The translations under genes were made by a program, and so were the position numbers. Under the pieces are notes generated by a model that did no database searches, was not told the DNA's origin, and saw nothing but the letters and a program-made list of their open reading frames with translations. From an uncultured Eubacteriales bacterium (GTDB lineage: Bacteria; Bacillota; Clostridia; Peptostreptococcales; Anaerovoracaceae), in the NCBI GenBank assembly GCA_900540145.1, contig UQEW01000020.1, positions 1-30,124 of the forward strand: a DNA stretch of 30,124 nt, written 5' to 3'. The first letter of the stretch is position 1. The number at the start of each line of letters is the position of its first letter. Of the stretch, positions 1 through 6,065 are shown piece after piece.

Positions 1-50
1 GAGAGTATACAAATCAGGGCAAACACCAGTATATATATCTTCTTTCTCAT
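1..50 (-). CDS. N-terminus of a secreted or membrane protein (partial)
   Basis: An ATG at 50-48 on the minus strand opens a frame that runs off the left edge after 16 codons (MRKKIYILVFALICIL). It is preceded by a GGGGG ribosome binding site about six bases upstream. The start is basic, followed by an unbroken hydrophobic run, as in a signal peptide or membrane anchor. A cysteine at residue 14 leaves a lipoprotein possible, but the lipobox cannot be judged. The function is unknown because only the leader is in the window. Confidence 0.5.
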   Translation of the reverse strand, partial: MRKKIYILVFALICIL

Positions 51-67
51 ATTTTTCCCCCGCTTTC

Positions 68-96
68 TTGACATACTTTCTAAACGGTGGTATATT
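68..96 (+). promoter_or_regulatory. Strong sigma-A promoter for a short plus-strand RNA
   Basis: A perfect -35 TTGACA (68-73) is separated by 17 bases from a -10 TATATT (91-96), putting the start site near 103. No plus-strand gene follows; a hairpin terminator lies about 60 bases downstream. The promoter faces the small toxin-like gene at 194-280 on the other strand, as expected for an antisense RNA promoter. Confidence 0.75.
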
Positions 97-102
97 TTAG
101 TT

Positions 103-200
103 AATAAATGGGCCACCGCTTTTGGAATGGCGGTTCGATCCTAAAATAGTTTAAGAGTAAAACCGTCAAACTTAATTGTTTGGCGGTTTTATTTTACTTA
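103..200 (+). ncRNA. Candidate antisense antitoxin RNA of a type I toxin-antitoxin locus
   Basis: The segment is bounded by a near-consensus promoter (68-96) and a 13-bp terminator hairpin (159-190) followed by a U-rich stretch, so a transcript of about 100 nt is expected. It is complementary to the 3' end of the minus-strand toxin mRNA (last codons, stop and 3' UTR). This 3'-overlapping convergent arrangement is known for Gram-positive type I systems such as txpA/RatA and bsrG/SR4. A 13-codon ATG frame inside the RNA has no ribosome binding site and is not considered coding. Existence and ends of the RNA are inferred. Confidence 0.55.
159..190. terminator. Bidirectional hairpin terminator between toxin and antisense RNA
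   Basis: AAAACCGTCAAAC (159-171) pairs with GTTTGGCGGTTTT (178-190) over 13 bp with one wobble and a six-base loop. On the plus strand it is followed by ATTTTACTT; on the minus strand the downstream arm ends in TTTT. It can therefore end both the plus-strand RNA and the toxin mRNA. Confidence 0.7.
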
Positions 201-280
201 TCATTCTTTTTGCAAAGAGTGATAATAGCTACAACTAATAACGAGAAAGTGAACAAATCACTTACGGTTATGTAATTCAT
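194..280 (-). CDS. 28-residue membrane peptide, type I toxin (holin-like toxin family)
   Basis: The ATG at 280-278 opens a 28-codon frame ending in TAA at 196-194. The start reads MNYITVSDLFTFSLLVVAII and the tail is TLCKKNDK: a polar N-terminus, one hydrophobic helix (about residues 9-23) and a lysine-rich tail. This is the layout of the small holin-like/TxpA-BsrG toxins, which act at the membrane. A GAGAGGTGAT ribosome binding site lies five to eight bases upstream. That SD is complementary (with wobbles and one bulge) to TCACTTTCTC in the coding region, and AAGTGA/TCACTT forms a hairpin just after the start; both suggest translational masking. Its promoter was not identified. It is too short for routine gene calling. 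Family assignment is by pattern, not by database search. Confidence 0.7.
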   Translation of the reverse strand: MNYITVSDLFTFSLLVVAIITLCKKNDK

Positions 281-339
281 AGCCTATCACCTCTCTTCCG
301 GGAAAGTGATCAAACCGCCAAGCGATGGCCCTTTGGCAT

Positions 340-359
340 AAAGAGCCTTTCGGCTTTTT
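340..359. terminator. Possible terminator after vapD-like gene
   Basis: AAAGAGCC and GGCTTTTT enclose a TTTC loop (GAAA on the minus strand). On the plus strand the stem is 8 bp with one wobble and runs into T residues. On the minus strand, where it follows the vapD-like gene, there is one A-C mismatch and only a short U run, so termination there is less certain. Confidence 0.35.
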
Positions 360-364
360 ATCTG

Positions 365-748
365 TTATATTTCCTCTTCTTCCTCTTTTTCTTTTTCAGA
401 TGTCTTTGCCTTTACATCTTTACTTTTTTCTAATTTCTGCAATAATCTTTCTTTGCTGAAAAGATATGTTTGATTATGTATCCTGCCTACATTTGTTACA
501 GTACAATCCCTCATACAAACATTCAGCCACGGCTGCTTGCTTGCAAGCTGATCTAAATAATCCGTGAGTTCAGGGTTTGTCCATAACCCGTTAGATACAT
601 ATACAAATCCTTGCTGCCATGAAAATCCATTTTTCAGCATGTGCTTTTTTATGTCTACATATGCTTTTCTCCAATTTTTACTTGGGTAATACTTTTGTAA
701 TTGATTTGTATCAAGATCAAAAGTAATTTCTTTTCGCGTCCCTTTCAT
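365..748 (-). CDS. VapD-like protein (predicted endoribonuclease, Cas2-like fold)
   Basis: The 127-residue protein carries the VapD core: FDLDT near residue 10, a YYPSKNWRKAY stretch, DIKKHMLKNGF, QGFVYVSN and PWLNVCMRDCTVTNVGR in the expected order. VapD proteins are small dimeric RNases related to the Cas2 fold and often sit in virulence plasmids or mobile elements, where some act as toxins. The family is usually about 95 residues. This one has a highly charged tail from about residue 105 ending in a run of glutamates, which may be disordered or only locally conserved. It starts seven bases after the unknown 67-residue gene, with no strong SD, so translation is probably coupled. Family assignment is good; activity is inferred. 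Confidence 0.75.
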   Translation of the reverse strand: MKGTRKEITFDLDTNQLQKYYPSKNWRKAYVDIKKHMLKNGFSWQQGFVYVSNGLWTNPELTDYLDQLASKQPWLNVCMRDCTVTNVGRIHNQTYLFSKERLLQKLEKSKDVKAKTSEKEKEEEEEI

Positions 749-754
749 AGCGTA

Positions 755-958
755 TTACAAGTAAGCAGGCTTTGAAACTATTTCTAATAAGTCGCAGCTC
801 TCGTCGGGGTCTTCATCTTCCCACTGCCATATTTTGACCCATTTATTAAAACTTTGTATCTCCTTCAGGTTAAGAGATCCAAGCTGTAAACAGTTATACT
901 CTTCTTCTCCCCCCTCTTTTCTTTGCCTTATTATATCGAACATTTGTTCATAGATCAA
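755..958 (-). CDS. Unknown small acidic protein upstream of vapD-like gene
   Basis: The 67-codon frame opens with TTG immediately after the RadC stop codon and ends just before the VapD-like start. An in-frame ATG at codon 6 (943-941) is an equally plausible start; neither has a clear SD, so coupling to RadC is likely. The protein is acidic, with a KIWQWEDEDPDES stretch and a hydrophobic end LEIVSKPAYL. I recognise no family. Its position directly upstream of a VapD-like gene makes it a candidate partner or antitoxin, which is an inference from layout alone. Confidence 0.5.
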   Translation of the reverse strand: MIYEQMFDIIRQRKEGGEEEYNCLQLGSLNLKEIQSFNKWVKIWQWEDEDPDESCDLLEIVSKPAYL

Positions 959-1354
959 TCACATTTCAGGCTCTTCTTCGAATTCTTTGCTCAGCTTTTT
1001 CATGCAATTTGCTGTTACGGGTTCTCGGAAAACCAAGCCGTTATCGCTAAAACTGAAATATGTATCTTGACCTAAAATGATGTGATCCAATACCTCTATT
1101 CCTAAAATTTGGCCGCACATATACATACGCTCAGTCATGTCTATATCATCCCGGCTTGGAGTACAATCGCCACTTGGATGATTGTGCATCAGAATTATCG
1201 AAGCAGCATTGGATAATATGGATGTTTTAAAAACTTCTCTTGGATGGGCTATACTGCTGTTTAAGGTTCCAAGAGAGGTTATGGAAGCGTTGATGGGCTT
1301 ACCTTTTACATTAAGATTCAATACTACGATAGCTTCTCTGTCGTAGTCAGACAA
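959..1354 (-). CDS. RadC-like JAB/MPN+ domain protein, 5'-truncated
   Basis: The frame encodes the RadC/JAB core: the NLN strand, HPREVFKTSILSNA, the metal-binding HNHPSGD followed by TPSRDD (the JAMM pattern), and GIEVLDHIILG. RadC-like proteins are common in mobile elements and are not proven repair enzymes. The only usable start is TTG at 1354-1352. The frame stays open another 15 codons upstream with recognisable RadC-like residues (SDGAFIQEELSDYDRE), then meets TAA at 1402-1400. No ATG or GTG occurs there, so roughly the first 20-30 residues of a typical short RadC-like protein are missing. The gene appears cut at a junction with the divergent transporter gene. It may be translated from TTG or may be a remnant. 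Confidence 0.7.
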   Translation of the reverse strand: MSDYDREAIVVLNLNVKGKPINASITSLGTLNSSIAHPREVFKTSILSNAASIILMHNHPSGDCTPSRDDIDMTERMYMCGQILGIEVLDHIILGQDTYFSFSDNGLVFREPVTANCMKKLSKEFEEEPEM

Positions 1355-1406
1355 CTCTTCCTGTATAAAAGCCCCGTCTGAAATCCAAAACTTTTCAAAT
1401 TATGGC

Positions 1407-1435
1407 TTTAATATACAGGTTTTTAATGCTACAAT
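1407..1435 (+). promoter_or_regulatory. Extended -10 promoter giving a leaderless start
   Basis: TGC-TACAAT (1427-1435) is an extended -10 element with a weak -35 TTTAAT (1407-1412) at 17 bases. Only six bases separate the -10 from the ATG at 1442, so transcription would start at or very near the A of that ATG. No SD precedes the ATG, which agrees with a leaderless mRNA. Confidence 0.45.
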
Positions 1436-1441
1436 GTCTTT

Positions 1442-2401
1442 ATGACTGCAATAATAACTAATGTTTTATCAATTTTTTTAATTATGGCCGTTGGTTTTGC
1501 TGCCGGCAAAACCAACGTTGTACCGTCCAGTGCAGACAAATATTTCGTGTCTTTACTGATGAACATTACCATGCCATGCATGGTAATAACTTCTATAACA
1601 TCAAAAGAATTTGATCCTGATTTAGGAATGGCTACAGCAGAGATTTTCGTTCTTGGAGCTTTGTTTTTTGTTTTCACTTCCATATTAGGATATTTAATCT
1701 GCAAAAAACTTCTTAAAGTTGTGCCTTCTGAAGATTTGGGAGTTTATGTCCTTTGCTTTGCCAGCATAAACAATGGCTTTATGGGATTCCCCATAACTCA
1801 AGCAGTTTTTGGCAGCAATATACTCTATTTTGTGGTTCTGCACAATATAATGCTTAACCTTTATCTGTTTTCTGCCGGTTCATTTGTTTTAAACATGGGC
1901 AGAGATTCTTCGGAAAAAAGCGTATTTGATATCAAGTACATACTAAAAAAATTATGCAATCCTACAATGATAATATCGGCAGTCAGCGTTATAATGCTGT
2001 TTTGCGGTATCAAGCTGCCTTCTCTTGCTTTTGATACTATAGAATTGATAGGAAGCATAACTGTGCCGTTATCTATGATATTAGTAGGAGTTCAACTTTC
2101 AGAAAGCAACATGAGCAGAATTATAAAAAACCGTCATCTTTTCATTTCTTCTTTGATAAAGATGATAGGTATCCCAATATTGATATTTCTGGCAATCAAC
2201 TGGCTCCCGATAGATACAGGCGTTAAAGTCGCTCTCATTTTCGGCGGAGCTTTCCCTGCGGCTGTAATTACTGCAGCTATTGCTGAAGAAGAAAACAAAA
2301 ATTATCTTCTTGCAGCCGAGTTTGTAGCTTTGACTACATTACTGTCTGTAGCGGTCATTCCTGCAGTTTCAATATTTCTCAGTTCTTATTACGGTATATG
2401 A
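1442..2401 (+). CDS. AEC-family (auxin efflux carrier-like) transporter
   Basis: The 319-residue protein is almost entirely hydrophobic, with about ten membrane segments and the pattern of AEC/PF03547 permeases: N-terminal segment with AVGFAAGKTNVVP, a first helix pair with NITMPCMVI, the re-entrant-type NNGFMGFPI, a central loop near residue 155, and a second half with VPLSMILVGVQLS and IFGGAFPAAV. Family members export or exchange small organic anions such as malate or malonate; the substrate here cannot be read from sequence. Length is normal. The upstream region is abnormal: there is no ribosome binding site and the gene abuts a truncated RadC-like frame on the opposite strand. It ends in a strong terminator. 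Confidence 0.85.
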   Translation: MTAIITNVLSIFLIMAVGFAAGKTNVVPSSADKYFVSLLMNITMPCMVITSITSKEFDPDLGMATAEIFVLGALFFVFTSILGYLICKKLLKVVPSEDLGVYVLCFASINNGFMGFPITQAVFGSNILYFVVLHNIMLNLYLFSAGSFVLNMGRDSSEKSVFDIKYILKKLCNPTMIISAVSVIMLFCGIKLPSLAFDTIELIGSITVPLSMILVGVQLSESNMSRIIKNRHLFISSLIKMIGIPILIFLAINWLPIDTGVKVALIFGGAFPAAVITAAIAEEENKNYLLAAEFVALTTLLSVAVIPAVSIFLSSYYGI

Positions 2402-2404
2402 TTA

Positions 2405-2463
2405 AACAAGCCGCAAGAAATACTTTCTTGCGGCTTTCTTGCGGCTTCTTGTGGCTTGTTTTA
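2405..2463. terminator. Bidirectional terminator built from three repeated arms
   Basis: AGCCGCAAGAAA (2409-2420) pairs perfectly with TTTCTTGCGGCT (2424-2435). Two further near-copies of the right arm follow, the last ending TTGTGGCTTGTTTTAATC, so alternative longer stems can form with AACAAGCC. Convergent genes end on both sides, and T-rich sequence follows in each direction. Confidence 0.75.
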
Positions 2464-2471
2464 ATCATTTT

Positions 2472-3524
2472 CTACCATTCTTCGCTGTTTTTTCTTTTTC
2501 TGATTATATTAACCTGAAGAACTATCACGCCTGCAGCCGCAACAATCAAAATTCCTATAAGCACAGGAACTAAAACGCTGTCGTTTTCTTCTTCTTCATC
2601 ATCAGCTGCCGCTGCAGCGGCTAAGTTCTTATATTCCATAAACTCTGCAACAGATACCGGAATTTCATCATTAAAAGTACCTTTTTCTTCGTTGTAGCGG
2701 AAAAATTGTCTGTCTTCAGTTTCTTTAACCATCAGACATACCAGTACATAATTGCCCTCTTCATCGGAATAGACGGCAATTTCCCAATCCCATTCTCCGT
2801 ATTTTGCCTTGGCAAGTTTAAAGCCGGCCGGAGCATCCTCTTCTGTAATGTCCTCGCAAATTACATAAGTCTTGTCTCCTATCTCCACTTCGATTTGCTC
2901 AGGCTTCTCTAATGGTTCCTCCTCTTCCTGCTCTTCCTCCGTATCAGTCTTTATCAATTCTTCATCAGTAAAATCACCTCTCCTGTTAGGCGTGCCTGAA
3001 TTTGTATTGGAACCGGAGCTGGAAGAGCTTGAACTCGACGATGAACCGGAACTGGATGAGCCTGAGGAACCGGACGAAGAACTTCCCCCAGAGGATGATT
3101 GGGGCTCTGACACCTTAATTGTGGCAGAAACAGGACCGCAGGAAAACGAACCCTGATCCCATGTTTCTCCAGCAGTGGTAGTCGCTGTAACAGTATAGTT
3201 TCCCGCTTTCTTTGCAGTAAATGTAAACGTAGCTGACATTGAAGATGTACCCATAGCCTCTAATAGAAAAGTGTTCCCATTAGCCATGGATATATTGCCG
3301 CCCTGTCCAGATAATGTCAACGCAGAAGAATCATAACTTAGATTGATAGTTGATGCACCCATAGTTGCACCCGAATACGTAAGTGTCACGGTGACAGTCT
3401 TGCCCACCTGGCATGAGCCTCCTGACATACCGGCGCTTACAGAAGCGCCAAAGCCTTCTTGAGTGAAAGTCATGCCAAGCACGAGAGTCAAAATCATCAC
3501 CAAATATAACAATCTTTTTTTCAT
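2472..3524 (-). CDS. Secreted, membrane-anchored protein with cohesin-like domain
   Basis: The 350-residue protein has a signal peptide (MKKRLLYLVMILTLVLGMTF, cut after about residue 26), then a beta-rich domain at about 27-140 beginning SVSAGMSGGSCQVGKTVTVT with INLSYDSSALTL, the pattern of cohesin/Ig-like modules. A long serine/glycine linker (about 142-172) follows, then an acidic region, a second globular domain (about 208-300), a membrane helix (about 317-338, VLVPVLIGILIVAAAGVIVL) and a short basic cytoplasmic tail. It is therefore displayed outside the cell and anchored at its C-terminus. The SD and start are conventional. It lies 12 bases after a secreted lysozyme that ends in a dockerin, and a cohesin-dockerin partnership is suggested. 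The second domain is not recognised. The cohesin call is by pattern and could instead be a generic Ig-like fold. Confidence 0.6.
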   Translation of the reverse strand: MKKRLLYLVMILTLVLGMTFTQEGFGASVSAGMSGGSCQVGKTVTVTLTYSGATMGASTINLSYDSSALTLSGQGGNISMANGNTFLLEAMGTSSMSATFTFTAKKAGNYTVTATTTAGETWDQGSFSCGPVSATIKVSEPQSSSGGSSSSGSSGSSSSGSSSSSSSSSSGSNTNSGTPNRRGDFTDEELIKTDTEEEQEEEEPLEKPEQIEVEIGDKTYVICEDITEEDAPAGFKLAKAKYGEWDWEIAVYSDEEGNYVLVCLMVKETEDRQFFRYNEEKGTFNDEIPVSVAEFMEYKNLAAAAAADDEEEENDSVLVPVLIGILIVAAAGVIVLQVNIIRKRKNSEEW

Positions 3525-3536
3525 AAAATATCCCTT

Positions 3537-5000
3537 CTAGTTTTCTATGGTATCTATTCCTACTATGTGTTTCCTGAAGGCCAGTAAGTCAGCCAGTCCT
3601 ACGGAATCATCCTTGTTGGCGTCGAGTCCTTTAAGCTGAGCGCCTCCATATTTTTCAAGGCCTACTATTTGTTTTCTTATCTTAAGCAAATCCGAAAGGC
3701 CGCATGTTCCATCGCCATCGCAGTCGCCTCGTATTACGATCTGAGCAGCACCTACGACCGTTCCTTGGCTGTCAGTAATCGTAAGCCTCATGCCTGTCCC
3801 TACATTTCCGCTGGTCACTTCTTTACCGGAAGCGTTGGTAAGTTTCATGGTCAATCCTTCTCCAAGAGTGATCTTAGATGTAAACGTCTTTACGTCGGTG
3901 GAAAAGTCCACTCCGGTCACATAATTTCCAAAGTCGTATTCTTTACTTTGTATATCAACGTTGGCATGAATTCCTATATCCTCCGGCAGTTCATTGCAAA
4001 TGGTAAAAGGCACGAGCTGATAGTCTGAATAACCGCCCATACCTTGTACATACACATATCCCGTGCCCAGAGCAGTATTTTTTATGTATCCTACCTTATA
4101 ATCTTTGTTCTGCGTAAGCCTTGTCCCATTGTATTCTACTATGATTTCGGGCTCTATAGGTCTGCCTGAATTGTACAAATAATAAGAAGCGTTGGCGAAG
4201 GAAATATCACAATTGACGATAGATTTTGCAGCGGTGGCTTTAGGTTTTTGATCTACATACCAAAAGTCCACGTCTGCCCTGCCGTCTATTCCGTTCACAT
4301 CGCCGCTGGAGCTGTATTGCCATATATCATATTCGTTTTGGTATTCACACATTTTATAGTATTGCGCTGCCCATATGGTGTATTTGTTTTCCAATGTTTT
4401 TCCGTTTATATTGTTATTCAGGAATGTAAGGTTCGCATACAGTCCCGCATCATATCCGGCAGCCTCAATGGTACTGCAAAACGCTTCTGCGTTTTTAGTC
4501 ATCTGTGTTTTGGAAAGCTTCGCTGCTGTAAGGCGACCTGAATTGCCTCCGGCGAACTCATAATCCATAAACACAGGCAAGTCCAAATCTTCTCCGTTTA
4601 AATATTTAAGCGTCAGTTCTGCTTCTTCCTTAGCTTCTTTTTCATTGACAGCCTGAGAAAAGAAATATACGCCGACCATTATCCCTGCATCTTTAGCCCC
4701 TTTAATAAAACCGGCATAATTTTCATCCGCATACATATTTCCCGCTGCGCCATATCCTCGTCCTGCTATTCTGATTATGGCAAAATCCACACCGTCAGCT
4801 TTAGCTTTTACCCAGTCTATATCCTCCTGCCAAGCTGAAACATCAACTCCGTCGACGATGAGCATGTTATCAAACTTGCTGTTATGAGTATACTTTGAAC
4901 CTGTATATGGGGAGGTGGTCACAGTGGAGCCGAAAGCGACAGCCGCAGCAGCAGTCAGCGCTGCTACGAGTATCAAGCTTATTATTGATTTTTTCTTCAT
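3537..5000 (-). CDS. Secreted GH25 lysozyme with C-terminal type I dockerin
   Basis: The start chosen is ATG 5000-4998 (MKKKSIISLI), behind AAAGGAAC; longer frames begin inside the upstream gene's end. Residues 1-24 are a signal peptide. A GH25 muramidase domain spans about 48-255, with GVDVSAWQ (Asp53), AIIRIAGRGYG, VYFFSQA, the catalytic DYE at 146-148 and DIWQYSSSGDVNGIDG. Such enzymes hydrolyse the MurNAc-GlcNAc bond of peptidoglycan. A middle beta-rich region (about 270-420) is unassigned. Residues 423-487 hold two dockerin repeats, GDCDGDGTCGLSD and LDANKDDSVGLAD, each with Asp/Asn at calcium positions 1, 3, 5 and 12. Two cysteines in the first calcium loop are unusual. It precedes the cohesin-like anchored protein in the same orientation. 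Confidence 0.88.
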   Translation of the reverse strand: MKKKSIISLILVAALTAAAAVAFGSTVTTSPYTGSKYTHNSKFDNMLIVDGVDVSAWQEDIDWVKAKADGVDFAIIRIAGRGYGAAGNMYADENYAGFIKGAKDAGIMVGVYFFSQAVNEKEAKEEAELTLKYLNGEDLDLPVFMDYEFAGGNSGRLTAAKLSKTQMTKNAEAFCSTIEAAGYDAGLYANLTFLNNNINGKTLENKYTIWAAQYYKMCEYQNEYDIWQYSSSGDVNGIDGRADVDFWYVDQKPKATAAKSIVNCDISFANASYYLYNSGRPIEPEIIVEYNGTRLTQNKDYKVGYIKNTALGTGYVYVQGMGGYSDYQLVPFTICNELPEDIGIHANVDIQSKEYDFGNYVTGVDFSTDVKTFTSKITLGEGLTMKLTNASGKEVTSGNVGTGMRLTITDSQGTVVGAAQIVIRGDCDGDGTCGLSDLLKIRKQIVGLEKYGGAQLKGLDANKDDSVGLADLLAFRKHIVGIDTIEN

Positions 5001-5035
5001 CAATGTTCCTTTCATATAGATATATTTTATCGTTT

Positions 5036-5989
5036 TTAATACATTATAATAGCTCTGGAAGGGCACACAGGCGCGCAATATCCGCATGTAAGACATTTAG
5101 ACTCGTCTATTTGCGCCAAGCCTCTTTCATTAAAATACAAAGCATTGGATTGGCACATCTTCATACATGTGCCGCACCCTTCGCAGTTGCTTTCTTCTAC
5201 TATTATTTTCTTCTTCGATACGTCGGGATTATAATCAGGCGCCATGGTTCCTTCCATATAGCTGATAATGTCATCTATATCGCTGCAGGAGCCAAAGCCT
5301 ATCATTATAGAATCTATACAATTTTTAGAGCAGATAAAATCAAGGGCTTTCTGATAGTTAACAGTCAGATTTCCTCCGCCGAAAACTTTCATAGCATAAA
5401 TTCCCTTACCTGCTGTCTTGCATTTTTCAATAGCAGACAACATTTCTTGGGCGTCGCCTGCTTCAGAGCCTTTTCTTATGCCAAGGCCCGCATAATTTAT
5501 CAGAGGGAAAACTACGTCGCACTCTTTTTGAGTTGAAATCTCATCGGTCACATCTATATTATGAGTTGATATGCCTATAGCCTTGATAAGACCCTTAGCC
5601 TTAGCAGCATTTAAGGCTTCCCATGCTCCCAGTCTTTTTTCAAAATCTCCGCTTCGAATCTCATGCAGCAGGAAAATATCGATGATATCCATATCAAGAC
5701 CGGATCTGGCTTCCTCAATGGCTTTCATCATGCCGCTATAATCAGGAGCAAGACTTTTAGAACTGATTACCGGTTCAAAAGAACTGCCTTTCATTGCTTC
5801 TCTTATATATGAATATGTATGGTAATATTGAGCAGTATCGAGAAAATCTATTCCCTTTTCCAGCGCATATTTAACGATGGCTGCACCTTCTTCCAGCGGA
5901 AGAGAAAGCTGATTGGGGCCTATAGGCATTACACCCATGCCTATACGGCTTACTTTAAGGCATGTATTTCCAAGAGCTACTTTTTCCAT
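5036..5989 (-). CDS. Aldo/keto reductase with C-terminal 2x[4Fe-4S] ferredoxin domain
   Basis: The 317-residue protein starts MEKVALGNTCLKVSRIGMG behind an AAAGGAA SD. The TIM-barrel part (about 1-255) carries the AKR signatures DFLDTAQYYHTYS (Asp/Tyr), SSKS (Lys) and FLLHE (His). The C-terminus has two CxxCxxCxxxC clusters, CEGCGTCMKMC and CLTCGYCAPVC, which bind two [4Fe-4S] centres. This fused type is common in anaerobes and probably couples carbonyl reduction to ferredoxin-type electron transfer; the substrate is unknown. A good sigma-A promoter (6011-6039) lies just upstream, and no neighbour is obviously cotranscribed. Confidence 0.88.
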   Translation of the reverse strand: MEKVALGNTCLKVSRIGMGVMPIGPNQLSLPLEEGAAIVKYALEKGIDFLDTAQYYHTYSYIREAMKGSSFEPVISSKSLAPDYSGMMKAIEEARSGLDMDIIDIFLLHEIRSGDFEKRLGAWEALNAAKAKGLIKAIGISTHNIDVTDEISTQKECDVVFPLINYAGLGIRKGSEAGDAQEMLSAIEKCKTAGKGIYAMKVFGGGNLTVNYQKALDFICSKNCIDSIMIGFGSCSDIDDIISYMEGTMAPDYNPDVSKKKIIVEESNCEGCGTCMKMCQSNALYFNERGLAQIDESKCLTCGYCAPVCPSRAIIMY

Positions 5990-6010
5990 CTTAAATTCCT
6001 TTCTTTTTTA

Positions 6011-6039
6011 ATTATAATCTTGTATAATTAAAATGTAAA
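6011..6039 (-). promoter_or_regulatory. Sigma-A promoter of the aldo/keto reductase gene
   Basis: On the minus strand a -35 TTTACA (6039-6034) is separated by 17 bases from a perfect -10 TATAAT (6016-6011), giving a leader of about 15 nt before the ATG. The same AT-rich stretch holds a plus-strand TATAAT (6023-6028) that may serve the divergent relQ-like gene, though without a clear -35. Confidence 0.65.
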
Positions 6040-6065
6040 TATGAAAAGTCTGGGGGTAAAGTCAA

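Larger units (their letters stand above)
110..331. repeat. Imperfect inverted repeat block flanking the toxin gene
   Basis: The plus-strand block at 110-141 (begins GGGCCACCGC, ends GGCGGTTCGATC) reappears inverted at 308-331, where the minus strand reads GGGCCATCGC then TTGGCGGTTTGATC. One copy lies near the 5' end of the plus-strand RNA, the other in the leader of the toxin mRNA. If the toxin mRNA reads far enough past its hairpin, its ends could pair with each other. Each copy also contains a short self-complementary ACCGC/GCGGT-type pair. Confidence 0.55.

Noticed and set aside
110..141. GGTTCGATCC resembling the T-loop arm of a tRNA
   Set aside because: No acceptor, D or anticodon arms are present around it, and the transcript bounds are too short for a tRNA.
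2872..3156. Plus-strand acidic, proline-rich frame opposite the cohesin-like gene
   Set aside because: Its composition is simply the complement of the serine-rich linker of the real gene.
4895..5536. Long plus-strand frame (213 codons) opposite the lysozyme and aldo/keto reductase
   Set aside because: It is antisense to two well-supported genes, has no SD and shows no protein-like pattern.
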